NCBI GenBank assembly: GCA_032207245.1
Contig: CM063500.1
Span: forward strand, 78,819,625 to 78,883,624
Direction of reading: 5' to 3'
DNA length: 64,000 bases
DNA from: Pardosa pseudoannulata
Taxonomy: Eukaryota; Arthropoda; Arachnida; Araneae; Lycosidae
The notes under the pieces are model-generated. The model was not told the DNA's origin, searched no databases, and was given only the letters and a program-made list of their open reading frames with translations. Shown in pieces: positions 35,631-47,420 of the stretch; the first letter of the stretch is position 1; each line of letters starts with the position of its first letter. Made by a program: the position numbers and the translations under genes.

Positions 35631-35700
35631 TTAACCTCTTAGGGATAGATGAATACTATATGCATCAGTCTTTAATTTTCTTACATGATGTCATGCCATT
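35631..35700 (+). mobile_element. Left end of a piggyBac-type MITE, right end not found
   Basis: TTAACCTCTTAGGGATAGAT closely matches the left end of the MITE at 19086 (TTAACCTTTTAGGGATGGGT). No matching inverse end was recognised nearby. Confidence 0.4.
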
Positions 35701-35903
35701 TATTACATCTCACCTTGGGTAACAGTATAATGTTGCAGTGGTACAATCTCACAGGAAGGGGTACTTCACTTTGTTAAGCCTAACATTAAAAAAAAAAAAT
35801 TTAAATCATTAAAAATAATTTTATTATCAATTGCTTTTATTTTTTTCTGTATTCATAACTTACAATAATATAGTCATAAATACAGATAATCAAGACATTC
35901 TGA

Positions 35904-36560
35904 AAAAGTTTTAAGTAAAATCTAACTGGAAAATATATATATTGAAATATTTTAGTCATCTCACAGTTGTATCATATATAATATTGTTCTCTGATAGAGG
36001 ATTGCATGTCAATGCAACAGTACATCATCTGCTTGCTAGTGACATTTGGAATTCCTGCATATATGACAGGTGTCTGATGCATCTGACACATGTATCATAT
36101 GAGATACACCTCTCTGGTAGATCAATGCACCAGTGCATCATCCGGTTACTACTAATATTTAGGACTAATGCTGTATGACGGGTGTATCATATGGGATACA
36201 CCTCTCTGGTAGATTAAAAAAAAGTTTTAATTAAAATCTAACTGGAAAATATATATATGAAATATTTTAGTCATCTCAAAGTTGTCATCATCAGGTTGCT
36301 AGTTATATTTAGGACTAATGCATATATGACAGGTGTCTGATGCATCTATCAGATGTATCATGGGATACAGATCAGTGCAAGAGACAATGCACTGGTGCAG
36401 CATCTGTAAGCTAGTGACATTTGGAACTGATGCATTTGGTTGGTGTATCATACAGTATACAACTCTCTGGTAGATTAATGCAAGTGGCAATTCACTAATG
36501 TGTCATTGAGCTACTAATGACATTTGGGACTGATGCATATTTGACTTATTCATCTTCTAT
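35904..36560. repeat. Tandem, partly palindromic repeat cluster
   Basis: A block starting AAGTTTTAAGTAAAATCTAA at about 35908 is repeated about 320 bp later (36227). Within and after it, a near-palindrome GGTGTATCATATGGGATACA followed by CCTCTCTGGTAGAT recurs about every 90-170 bp (near 36089, 36181, 36352 and 36440), each near GACATTTGGAAC/GACTGATGCAT segments. Non-coding; short open frames are incidental. Confidence 0.75.
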
Positions 36561-36569
36561 GGGTTTTCA

Positions 36570-38081
36570 TTTCAGCATGTTGTTACAATGGAGTTACTAT
36601 TAATTTAAACTTTGAATTTTTTAAATTGAACAAATAATAATTTTATTAAAGAGGTGCCATATTAATACCAAATCTTTTCTGATTTTAAGGAAGGAATACC
36701 TGACAGTTAAAATTTCCATATATTGGGTTTCATGTGAAATGAAACTGTCAGATAAGTTTTTAATAACTTTTTGCACTCTAAAAAATTGTTCTGCTGTTTT
36801 CTTCTTTAGTGTCATGTTGTGTATGATACACTTATACATATCCTCATTCGTGTTTTACATCATAATATATTGTCTTGAGAATTTTGAAAATATTAAGATT
36901 TTTAATGTATCTCTAATTCATCTTTTTTCTGACTGAAGTTGATAAGATTTACTACAGCTTATTTTTTAACTTTTGTTTTTCCATGTTAAGTGTACATAGT
37001 ATTATATGCCTTTATGTATTTCTTATATTTTAAAGCCTGAGAAATAGGACATTGTATAAAATGAACAGCCTTGAGACTTTAAGCGACTGGATCCACTATT
37101 TTTTATATAAAATTTATTGATAACATAAGATGAGTTGTGTTATTTTTTCAAATTTAGAGTTATCTAGTGTAATTTAAAAAACCAACGTTATTATTTAAAG
37201 CACTATTTTTATTTCAATACGGTAATATTTCAATCATTTATACATCAAATATTCAATAACCTTTGTAACGATTGAAAATCAAAACTTTTTATATTACAGA
37301 AACGGAAAAAAAAATTTGAATATGAAATAAATCTTTGCTCGATTTCCTTGCATCAGCAAGGTGCAGTTATAATTTTCTTTGAATGTACTAGAGGCCACAG
37401 TACCATAAAATCAGCGTTTTAGTGCACTTATAACTAACTAATGGTAGTTACAGTAGTTAAAAGAAACAAAATATTTTTAAACCTGGAACTAAAATGAAAT
37501 TGCTATAGCAATGTAGCTTCGTAGAAAGCACAAAATAAATATATTCAAAGCACAATTAATTTTTTAAACCAATATTAAATTATCATATCTGGTACATTTG
37601 ATTTTTTGAAAGAAATTAACACATTTTATCTTTGTTCTAAACTAAATTAATAGCATGTTTAAAATGCTAAATTACAAAAACTATATTTAATTTAAGGATT
37701 TCTAGTATTTAGTATACAAAAAGTTTTCTTTATCAGATTTTATGTCTTGAATTCTATTTTGGTATAATTACTGAACTCAAAACTTGCTTGGGCTATAAGA
37801 ATGTAATCTTAGTTAAATGTATTCTTCGGGAAAATAACCTGTGGTTTGTGAAATAGGAAGTTAAAACTTGTAACTGAAAGTTATATTAAATTTTTTGTGA
37901 TTATTTATTATTTTTGTGACATCGATGGACAATTTTACAGTAAATCTTTTGAAAATAAAGTAGTTTTTATAATAAAACTGAAATAATAGTTGCGAACAAA
38001 ATCTAGAAGGGAACAATAGTGTATTCCATCTGAAAATAAAATTAAAAAAAAAATGATAAAGCTATCTTTAATATACATATC

Positions 38082-38116
<35 letters not shown>

Positions 38117-40000
38117 CACAAATTTTTTATTCTTTTATGATTTTTGGAGGAATGTTTTTTTAAATTTTAAATAGTCAATAACAATAATGAAAAAATCATT
38201 TGAGTTATATATTAAATATTGAAATTTATTATTTGACTTAAAAATTACTTAATCACTCAAAAAAATTGCAAAGGTTTATATTAGTGCTTTTATAGATAAG
38301 ATATTAAAAATATTTAAGAATAAGCAGTTTCTGAACTTTTATATAATCGGGATGATTTTAGTGTCAGGTCATTACACTGAAATTTATTTTTACCTATTTC
38401 AGAATTTTGTGTTTGGAAGTTCATACTTTGTCAAATCTGTTTTACTTTATATTTCATCTCATTTAGTTTTCAAGCATGACATTCTAAATCAAAACCACTT
38501 TATTAAAATACATATGTGTTGAAATGTATTATATGTGTTTCATTATCTTTATCTCATATAATGAGAATTTGTGTGATGCTGATTTTTGCATTAGTACATC
38601 TGGGAGATGTCAGTTGAGAATTTCAAAAAAAACGAAAATGTTTTTCTTTCTGACAGTGCTTATCAAAATGCATTTTTATGACTTTTGTAAATTGAATAGT
38701 AATGTGACCACTCTAAAGAATAAGCTGTTAAGTTCTGACATTGCTCAAGAAAATGTGCTTGTATTATGAAACTTGTTGAATTTTGTGAATATTGTAAATT
38801 ATGTTTCAATTAAATAAATATGAAGTTGACTATAATAGGCTTTTATCTTTTTTGTTTTAGTACGATTCATTCATGGTATGATATATTCTGGGCAGAACAA
38901 TCAGTTACTTTTTCATATACTAGCACATAGCCCGTCATGTGTCGGGATTAGTAAAATCAGTTTTCAATTTCCCAGAATTGTAAATTACCCTACTAGGTAG
39001 GTAAAAAAAATGGTTTATTTTTCGGCTGAGAATTACCTGGTACACACTCAATAATTTGTTTATCTGCATACTCCTCTAAAATCTTCCAATACTATGATAC
39101 TCGATGCAGTTTAGAATCGCGGTAAATTCATTTAGAGAGATAATTCAAAGTTTTCTTAACTATGACAAAATTATTGTTAAGTTATTCCCAATTTTTTTGC
39201 CGTAGTAATTAATGGAAGTAAAAAAAATGAAACTATCATTTCCCCTACACCCTGGAGGTAGACAGAATTTGTTGTTAGTACCTGTGATAAAATTTTCATT
39301 GCAACAATAAATAATAGATTATTAAATTTAAATGTTTCACATATGTACCTAATCTATTATTTAAGCCAAATATAAAAGAAAAGTATTTACGTAATATCTA
39401 TGTTTAGTAATAAAACGTATGAAAATAATGCCGAAGATGTTTAAATAATTTAAAATATGAAATGATTCAATGAGATGGTTAAAAGAATAACGTCATAATG
39501 CTAGAAAAAAATTATTTTTACCTATTTATTATGTGATAAATTGATAAATTTTATCGCCACCTCTTAACCGGGTAAAATAGAGCTTGAAATAATGCCATTA
39601 AATGCTAGAAAAGGGGGGGGGGTTCAAACGTTGCTAACCCTAACTCATAAATTTTTAATCTATGCCTTTATCCATTCCAAGTACAACCCCTTCTTAAATT
39701 TGAGGACAGGTAGACAAATAATTTGGGCTATTACTATAAAGGAGATTTTAATTTTTTTTGTAGGGTGATTTCACAGTATTGTGCACATTTCAGACATGAC
39801 ATTTGCCCATTTCAATTAACCATAACTAAATTAAAAAATGAACTATGTGAATATGTTTCCCCATAAGAAACCAGCACACTTTACCTTTTTTAAAGCAGGG
39901 CATATTTAAATATTAAACTTTATTTAAATTCATTTAATTAAAAAAATTGCAGTGTTGCAGACATAAACAGAAAAAGCTTATTTTTGAATAATTCTTCATA
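36570..40000. other. AT-rich stretch without recognised genes
   Basis: Contains a short (TA)n run at 38084-38112 and a poly-G run near 39609. At 38930-38970 a GC-richer segment (AGCCCGTCATGTGTCGGGAT) has the look of an old dispersed repeat but is not identified. Confidence 0.45.
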
Positions 40001-40002
40001 TA

Positions 40003-40825
40003 TACACTGTCTACCAATAAGTATTTGGACACCTGCGATAGAAAAGAAAAACTAACATTATTCAAAATCAATAGTTGGTAGAGCCTCCACGAGAGGCAAT
40101 TACAGCCTGAACCCTCAGGGGCATACCATACTTTCCACAACTCTTTGTATTACAGCTAGAGGTATTGTCTTCCACTCGGCTTGAAGTAGACATACAAGTT
40201 CCTTCACCGATTTTGGACGGGTTGTGCACCCCCTTAATTCGGCGATCCAACTCGTACCAGAGGTTCTCGATAGGGTTCAGGTCTGGGCTCTGGGCATGCC
40301 AGTCCATTCGATGAACTGCATTGGCACCATACCAAGCCTTGGTTAACCTCGAAACATGACAACTGGCATTGTCATCCTGAAAAGAATAGGGGTCCAACCC
40401 ATAAAACTGCTACAACGTAGGAAGCACATTGTCATCTAAAATAGTGCAGTAGGCATCGGCCTTGAGCTTACCATGAATGGGGACCAAGGGTCCCAGTCCA
40501 TACCATGAGAAACACCCCCAGACCACAATTCAACCTCCGCCGAACTTGACTGTTGGCACAATGCATTCTGGCAGGAGACGTTCTCCAGGCAGACGCCAGA
40601 CCCAGCTATCCGAACGGTAAAGGGTGAACCTTGATTCGTCGTTCCAAAGAACCTGTTTCCACTGATCTACGGTCCAATTTCGATGTGCTTTTCACCACAT
40701 TAACCGAGCAGCGCGGTTGGACTTTGTGATGAAAGGCTTATGGGCAGCAGCACGACCATGAAAACCAAGCAGATATGCTTCCTTACGGGTGGTATTCATT
40801 GAAACAATACTCCCGGATGTCTGTT
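40003..40825 (-). mobile_element. Tc1-like transposon, 5' truncated, with transposase pseudogene
   Basis: The TA at 40003-40004 is followed by a Tc1-type terminus CACTGTCTACCAATAAGTAT. On the minus strand a DDE transposase runs from about 40820 to 40080: [20 protein letters not shown] (first catalytic Asp region), [25 protein letters not shown] (second Asp) and SPDLNPIENLWYELDRRI (third acidic residue). Several in-frame stops break it. The other terminus is missing; the sequence stops at the tandem units that start at 40826. Confidence 0.88.
40068..40397 (-). pseudogene. Tc1-family transposase, C-terminal open segment
   Basis: A 109-residue open segment with DDNASCHVS and DLNPIENLW, two of the three DDE/D motif regions. 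It is open only from a stop near 40400 and is part of the larger pseudogene. Confidence 0.85.
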
Positions 40826-41268
40826 GCAATATTCTGTGATCCGCTATATTCGAACCATTGAGATAAATATTAGGTCTAACAAAATGTTTTTCCCCCTAAT
40901 GCAGCTGGCAATACAGACACTGTATGCCTTACACAAAATGTGGTTAGGCAGCAAGTTCGAGTGGCATATCCAAACGAAGCAAAATACAGTGGAACTTCGT
41001 TACTGTTAACAAGATTCTATTCGCAATATTCGGTGATCCGCTATATTCGAACCATTGAGATAAATATTAGGTCTAACAAAATGTTTTTCCCTCTAATGCA
41101 GCTGGCAATACAGACACTGTATGCCTGTACACAAAATGTGGTTAGGCAGCAAGTTCGAGTGGCATATCCAAACGAAGCAAAATACAGTCGAACTTCGTTA
41201 CTGTTAACAAGATTCTATTCGCAATATTCGGTGATCCGATATATTCAAACCATTGAGATAAATATTAA
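40826..41268. repeat. Tandem 197-198-bp units (2.25 copies) with pogo/Tigger-like terminus
   Basis: Unit starts at 40826, 41023 and 41221 (GCAATATTCGGTGATCCG-type). Each full unit contains ACAGTGGAACTTCGTTACTG, similar to pogo/Tigger ends, and CTATATTCGAACCATTGAG, similar to part of the MITE at 29865. Divergence between units is slight, so the duplication is fairly recent. It is wedged between two different Tc1 fragments. Confidence 0.8.
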
Positions 41269-41810
41269 GACTGTACGCCGGGATACCTCGAGTTTGTGTT
41301 TTTCTATCCGCCCAATCAAGAGGGGCACGATTAAAGTGGTGCCAGAACATGTCAATTGAACTGTGTCTGAGTGGGACAATGTCTTGTTTACTGATAAGTC
41401 AAGATTTACTCTGGAGCCAGATGACAAGCCTATAAGGATATGGCGTGAACAAGGAACACACAATCAGCCCCAAAACATCACCGAACATCACACATTTCGA
41501 GGCGGAAGCATTATGGTATGGGCAGGGATTTCATTAGGATACCGCACCAACCTCCGCATCTTTAAACGGGGTTCTGTGGCGGTTGTCCAGTATTGAGATG
41601 AAGTCCTAGAACCCATTGTGAGATTTTACGCTGCAGCAGTTGGCCCTAATTTTCTTTTAATGGACGATAATGCACGTCCCCTTAGAGCTGACATCGTCAA
41701 TGACTACCTGGACAGAGAAGGGATTGCTTGTATGGCGTGGCTAGAATATTAGTCAGACCTTAATCCCATTGAAAATCTTTGGGATGGAAGATATTAGGAA
41801 AGGACTACGT
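41269..41810 (+). pseudogene. Tc1-family transposase pseudogene, plus strand
   Basis: Reads VSEWDNVLFTDKSRFTLEPD (first catalytic Asp), GGSIMVWAGISLGYR, LLMDDNARPLRADIVNDYLD (second Asp) and SDLNPIENLWDG (third). In-frame stops occur after VAVVQY and near WLEY. It belongs to a different subfamily from the copy at 40003 and lies in the opposite orientation. No TIR was recognised. Confidence 0.85.
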
Positions 41811-42560
41811 TTAGTTTTGAAAAATTATGCTTAAACAGTATATATGCCCAAAATGTTCTAAATCTTTGCGAACGCTATTCGCGTGAACTTATATCTGCGA
41901 ATCTTCACATCCTGAAATGAAATATGTTATGCTTTTTTAGGGGTGATTCTGATACGAAAATTTCTGTGAGTCTGTTCCGAAAATTGATTTTTTCCCCGAA
42001 AAAATTTGTTTCTGAAAATTAAAAAGTTTTTTAAAATCATTTCCACTTCAAATAAAAAATATATAAATGAATTTTGAAAATAATTAGAAAATTTTATATC
42101 TTTTCTCACCCTTTTTTCTTTTTTGCCGCGTCCACAAATCATTTTTTCTTTCGAAGAACAGTCATAGTATGTTATTTTCTTTTCTTTTTTAAAGCAATGT
42201 TAAAGTTTAAATTTATGTATTCAGATTAAGAATTTGAATTTTTGTTTTCTAAGTAACCAACAAACGCATTGATATAGCTGTGTTTGTTTTATTTTATACA
42301 GACCACACTTATATTGGCTACTGTATAATAAGGTGATATATATTAGAACATATTAATATGTTGATATTTGGTAAACGATAAATCAAAATATTAAAATTCA
42401 GATATCATGCAGCTCTAGTTTTGGCATCCAGAAATTAACCTTAATATAGTTTTTATTTTAAATTAGTAGCGTATACTTTTATCAGAAAATTTTGTAGGAT
42501 GTTCAGAAAATATTTTCTTACTTAGAATCACCCATGATTTTTAGATACAGATAAGGTTCG
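41811..42560. other. AT-rich stretch
   Basis: Nothing recognised. Confidence 0.45.
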
Positions 42561-42567
42561 TTTACAG

Positions 42568-42650
42568 CAGAGTCTCGTAATTCGAGGTGGACGGGACCGG
42601 TAACTAGCTCGAATTATTCAAAATTCGAATTATCAAAAATAATTAATTTA
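42568..42650. mobile_element. pogo/Tigger-type element end
   Basis: CAGAGTCTCGTAATTCGAGG followed by GGACGGGACCGG and AATTCGAATTATCAAA is the style of a pogo/Tigger terminal repeat. A matching right end was not found. Confidence 0.45.
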
Positions 42651-43400
42651 ATAAAATTGAAATATAAACACAATTTTTACATTTCAAAGTATATTTCAAT
42701 GAAGAAATGTACTCACATAATATTATTACATTAATAGCAAGATAAGTTAATTACATCTTAAAGTAATTGTCAACAGATTTTTGTTTAAATACATTGTTCC
42801 TTTTGCGTACTGTTATATAACGTCATCTTCTAACAATCACATTGTCCTCTAGTCACTTTAGGTTGCTGTTCTACGTACCTCATGACAACCTCTAGCGCAG
42901 CAAGACCTTTGTTGTGACTCATACGCGGTGTGGAATTATTTGTTAGGTCTTCCTCCTCACTGTCATCCTTGCTCTTCTATATTAATCATATCAACTATAG
43001 CTGCGTCTGTAAATTCTAGTTGTTCTTCATTACTTTGCCATCCTTCTACCCAAATTGAATATCTCACGCCCAGAAGATCAGCGCTATATTTACTTCATCT
43101 TATATATGTAAACAAGAGTTTTCAACCATAGAAAGAACAATTTCAGAAGTTAACTGACAGATGAGTATTAAATTTCGAACTTATGTGTAAAATCATCACC
43201 GAAAAATAATATCAAAAGGCTCTTACATTTTCACTTTCGGATTCTGTGGGACGCACTGGAAAAATATATAATTCTCAGATACAGTTTAAAGATAAAGCCT
43301 TCCGGTACGAATAAAACATTTATTCTACACGTTCTGACGAAACATTAATTAAAGACATAAAGAAACACGAACATCACACATCGATTCCAAATAACAATCA
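42651..43400. other. AT-rich stretch following a pogo-like end
   Basis: No recognised gene. Short open frames (for example 42928-43131) lack motifs. Confidence 0.4.
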
Positions 43401-43406
43401 AGCACC

Positions 43407-43553
43407 AAACCGGGCCCATTTAGCTGTGAGGACTTCCAGGCGTACCTCGCCGGCGGTGGGCAGATCGCGAGTACTGGGCCACCCCACTGCGCTTACAACC
43501 CTTCGAAGAACCTGGAGCGCGCCCGTCGAGCAGCAGGCGCCATCACGGGATGA
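43407..43553 (+). pseudogene. Possible Ty3/Gypsy integrase scrap in a GC-rich island
   Basis: A short frame reads GPFSCEDFQAYLAGGGQIAS then TGPPHCAYNPSKNLERARRA before a stop. The spacing is like the integrase core end of Gypsy elements (F.SEEF..FL......H....P.HPATNG..ER), but the key TNG is not conserved. The GC content is abruptly higher than in its surroundings. It may instead be another repeat, and the minus strand is also open here. Confidence 0.3.
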
Positions 43554-44470
43554 ACGCAGTACAGTCAACACCTGCTAGAGAGGTATAGTTGTGCTGAAGA
43601 GGGAGGAGAAAGGACTACTAAAATCCGAAATCAAAACCAAAACAAAACTTTCTTTTCTGTTGCCATACAGGAAAAGAAAAACTTTATAAAAATACAAAAG
43701 GAATAATTAGCTTGTGATCATAGTTCGTTTTCCATTTTCAACAATGATCATTCAGCCTCGTTCCTTCAAATTCGTGCATCTCTGTTTGAAAGGAAACGGT
43801 CAGCAAGTTCAAAAACATTAAAGTTTATTTTTCCTTTCTAAAAAAAAAAAAAAAAAAAAAACAGTTCAACAAAGCATTCAAAAATAGTTCTAAATTGATA
43901 CTAAACTAACGCTTCAAAATCAACATTCTGGCAAGTGTGGCATACTGCAATTTACCTGATGGGGGGAAAAAGTAACAGGCATCACCAGGCAATAGCAAAA
44001 ACGACAGAGAGAAAAGTGAACGTTCAGTGCCCCCTTTTATACTTCTTGATCTCGTAAACTTTAAAAATTATTTGCATACTGAAAAAAAAACAAACCACGG
44101 AGCATGCAAAAAAAAAAAAAAAAAAAAAAATAGAAATCACGTAATCAAGATTAAATTAGGATTAAAAAATAATTACAAGGAATGGGATATTTGGTAGCAA
44201 TCTCACTTAGAACCTCAATATAAGGAACATTTAAAAATGAAATCGCAATTTCATTCATCTCATTAATATATTTAAATCGCAGTACTATATATATCGTAAT
44301 AATATTGTTTTTAAAATTTTAGAAAAAATTATCTTAGCCCGCTAAACTTTTTTTTTCTTTCGATTTTTGATCCACGACCGAAAAAGTTTACCCATCCTTG
44401 CATTAGGCGTTGTTGATTGCCAATGTACCACACGCTTTTTAGGGGACCAGCAACATTATATATATGTAAA
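43554..44470. other. AT-rich stretch with poly-A runs
   Basis: Poly-A runs at about 43841-43861 and 44108-44130 may mark retrotransposed tails. No source sequence was recognised. Confidence 0.4.
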
Positions 44471-45025
44471 TATATCATATATACAGACGAAAATCTCATA
44501 TATATATATATAGTACCGGGTGACCGAGCTCCGCTCGGAGAAAACAGGTATCGAAGCTAACTCGAAGATTTAAATTTTCAATTGTGATTTATCAAAACAA
44601 TACATGCCATAAGAAAATTTGTGAAACCATTAGTGAAAAGATAACCGGTTAAAGTGCACCATTGTAAACTATTCTAAACAAAGTTGTTTGGAAAGGGAAC
44701 TATTCTATACAAAGGTAAAGTTTGGAAAGTCATAGAAAATAAAATGTAATTGATAACAAAAAATTATACAATTAAAGAAATGGTACAAAGTGAGCAGTGT
44801 AAAGATTGAAGTGTGTTGAATGAAGAAGCATTCTGACAATGACGATATCTTCTAGTTGTCCATTTGCGGGTATAATTGAGTTGATCGCTTGTTGTTCCAA
44901 AATTCCGGCTCCTTGAAGCATTTCATGTAGAGGTGCGTTCTGCATGTTGAAAATGTAGCTTGAAATCTGATGAATGTTGAAATGTCGAACTTTGTTGACG
45001 GTGATTTGAAATCGAAATCAGTTCC

Positions 45026-45115
45026 TTAACACGTTTGCTGCCACCGACGCACTGGCGCGTCAGAGCGGCACCTCCTGGTATGCCGACGACGCACTAACGC
45101 GGCGACGAACTTTGA
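45026..45115. mobile_element. CpG-rich piggyBac-like end (single)
   Basis: TTAACACGTTTGCTGCCACC at 45026 has the TTAA-plus-CGTTTGCTGCC look of a piggyBac terminus and is followed by repeated GACGCACT/GGCGCGTC motifs (45046-45060 and 45084-45095). No partner end was found. Confidence 0.35.
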
Positions 45116-45403
45116 TAAGTTATATGCTCTGTGTTTAGTGTGGATTTGGAAATTGAACGGCGAGGTTGTTTCGGCACGTTAGTGAAGCATTATTTTTGTT
45201 AGTGAAGCATTATTGTGGTTGGTTTTCAAAATTTTTGTTTGCATTATTTTTTTTTACTATATCGTTTATGTGTTATATATACTTTGCTACATTAATTTAA
45301 TATTTAGAGTTGATAGAAAATAAAAATGGAAACCGATATCAAGGAATAAAGACAAATCCTTAAAGACTTTTATTATTATTATTATTAATTCGTCAGAACT
45401 ACA

Positions 45404-45561
45404 GCCAATCGATTCCTCGTGGTCGAAAACCCCCGGGTACCAATTTTCACTCGGTTTGGACGCATGAGAAAAAGTTTGCCCGCACCGGGGTTCGAACCGT
45501 ATCTGTAGCGCCGAACTATAGACCTTAGCGCGTCAAAACCGATGCCAATCGATTCTCGTGA
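45404..45561 (-). repeat. tRNA-like segment between 17-18-bp direct repeats
   Basis: The minus strand contains GGTTCGAACCCCGGTGCGGG, a tRNA T-arm/B-box type sequence, preceded by GACGCGCTAAGGTCTATAGT, which resembles an anticodon-arm region. GCCAATCGATTC-CTCGTG at 45404 and GCCAATCGATTC-TCGTG at 45544 flank it as direct repeats. An intact cloverleaf is not seen, so this looks more like a SINE of another family or a tRNA pseudogene than a functional tRNA. Confidence 0.4.
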
Positions 45562-45648
45562 CCAAAAAATAGATCCCAAGTTTACTACAGTTTATTAATT
45601 CTGGGGCGATTTTCGACTTGACAACCATTCCTCGTATTATAGTATAGG

Positions 45649-45651
<3 letters not shown>

Positions 45652-45721
<70 letters not shown>

Positions 45722-45814
45722 TGTATATGTATGTATATATGTATATGTATATATATGTTATGTATATATATATATATATATATTATATATAATATATATA
45801 TATATATGTGTGTG

Positions 45815-45878
<64 letters not shown>
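45652..45878. repeat. (TA)n compound microsatellite
   Basis: About 225 bp of TA with TGTA and TG interruptions. Confidence 0.97.
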
Positions 45879-45881
<3 letters not shown>

Positions 45882-46322
45882 TTTTCGTCTTATCACCAAA
45901 TAGAGAGAGTTTATCTTGAATTTCATGTAGTTGGGTGGCTAGGCCTAAAACATAGTGGAAGAAAGACAAAAGAATTTTTTGGATCAAAATGAATAGAGTA
46001 TATTGAGGCAACTTCTCTCACGGACGATAATTAGATCTTACACGGATGCAAAATTTGTACATCTCAGCTATATATTTGTCTGAACCAATCAATCAGAAGT
46101 TTTATCTGCCAGTTATGTGGAAACTCCGATTACGTAGTTTAAGTGTCAGGAGTTATTTGAAAGTTTTTATGCTACAGGAAGCTAGGCAGTTCAAATTAAA
46201 TTTAAATTCATTCATTACTTCCATGAATTTTTATGGAATATATATATTATATTTTATTGAAAACTGAAACATTTACATAACATCTGAGTAAGTCATTTAG
46301 CTTTAGTGAGTTGGCTTATAAT

Positions 46323-46447
46323 CAAGGCTTAATTTAGGCATTAGGGCAACTACTTAGGTCTTATTCACATTCGTTAAATTATTAGCTGATAGGGTCCAGA
46401 GGTTTCGACCGCCTAAGGGCCTCCATCTTGTTGAATCCGGCACTGAG
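46323..46447. mobile_element. Short hAT-like remnant
   Basis: CAAGGCTTAATTTAGGC at the left and TTGAATCCGGCACTG at the right give an approximate inverse pair. AGGGC motifs occur in between. No clear target duplication. Confidence 0.3.
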
Positions 46448-46559
46448 AATAGCCTTAAACGGGCATGTCATAGCGAATGAGCCATTTTGTTAATTCGTGA
46501 ATAGGAGATCACGTTTTTAAATCATTTCGTTATTGCCCGTTATCGCAGTTATGATGATG

Positions 46560-46800
46560 AAATGTAATATATAAGAAGTTTATAGGAACTGTTTCTTCGG
46601 GTGAAGATATTTTCAATGGAGAAGGTGAAGAACTGGATGATAAGGGAAATACTAGTAATTATGAATCATCAACTGAAATCGAAGCGGATGAAGAAATGGA
46701 AATCGCTGATTCATGCGAAAATGGTTATTTTTAGGAAGGAACGCTATGACAAAATGGTTGGAAGAACAATCCAATTCCAATGTTAGGAAGCCTGTGAATA
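46560..46800 (+). pseudogene. Short acidic frame, possible transposase N-terminal scrap
   Basis: One frame reads SSGEDIFNGEGEELDDKGNT then SSTEIEADEEMEIADSCENG and stops. Another frame continues MTKWLEEQSNSNV and KYTTFIPG. The acidic low-complexity start would suit the N-terminus of a piggyBac or similar transposase, but no catalytic motif is present. Function unknown. Confidence 0.2.
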
Positions 46801-46804
46801 AATA

Positions 46805-47420
46805 CACTACATTTATCCCTGGTTTTTCGCGGTTGATGCGTACCAGAATCTTCCGCGAAATCTAAAAAATCGAGAAGTGGGATTTGCCCCTAGAAATTTC
46901 GCGTATGCGGATACACGAATATTTTAAATATGTAAATAGTATTTATAATTTACACATTTAAGACAAAAATTACAACAGTATACATATTTACTTAAACGTG
47001 TCAGTGCTAATTAATAAGGTCAATTACAAAACCTTATAGAGTAATAAACATTAATCAATATTTCTTTTTGAGAGAGACGAAGAGTCTTGTGTTGGTGGCG
47101 GAGGAGAGGGTATCACTTGACTCCTAGAAGTTTTAGGCTCACTCGGACGGAGACTCTTCTGCTGGAGGCGCTGACGGTAGAGCCAGGGGGCTTTACCTCG
47201 GAGGGAAACATGGGGATGGGTAGTTGTTGTCTTTGTTTTTCCTTTTCCTTCAAAATTCTCCTGTACAAGGACCCCGCCAACGCGATTGCTGAACTCGACA
47301 GCTCGAATCATGTCTCGTGCAAATTCTTGCCATGTTGTACAATTGTTACAGATTCCCCAGAGTAAGGCCACGCTTTTCTGTTTGTTCTTCGTCTCCCTCT
47401 TCATTTTCTTCCTCACTTCC
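46805..47420 (-). mobile_element. pogo/Tigger-type element, one end and a possible transposase tail
   Basis: After TA (46803-46804) comes a Tigger-style terminus: ATCCCTGGTTTTTCGCGG, then GATGCGTACCAGAATCTTCC and GCGAAATC. On the minus strand 47416-47051 is open. It includes CTTWQEFARDMIRAVEFSNR and a Pro/Ser-rich tail, and a second frame upstream reads SGSEEENEEGDEEQ. A transposase C-terminus with an acidic hinge is plausible given the nearby terminus, but the catalytic core is not in view. Confidence 0.4.

Larger units (their letters stand above)
44484..45891. repeat. Inverted GACGAAAATCTCATATATAT repeats about 1.4 kb apart
   Basis: GACGAAAATCTC followed by TA repeats at 44486-44511 recurs inverted as TA repeats followed by GAGATTTTCGTC at about 45850-45889. 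The arms could be ends of one element or two opposite copies of one repeat. Next to the left arm is a short hairpin, CCGAGCTCCGCTCGG (44523-44537). Confidence 0.5.

Noticed and set aside
36299..36490. Open frames in the 36-kb repeat cluster
   Set aside because: They follow the tandem repeat units and differ in frame between copies, so they are not protein-coding.
47087..47365. Plus-strand host gene at 47.1-47.4 kb
   Set aside because: The frame lacks motifs and lies opposite the minus-strand frame next to a Tigger-like terminus. A transposon remnant is the simpler reading.
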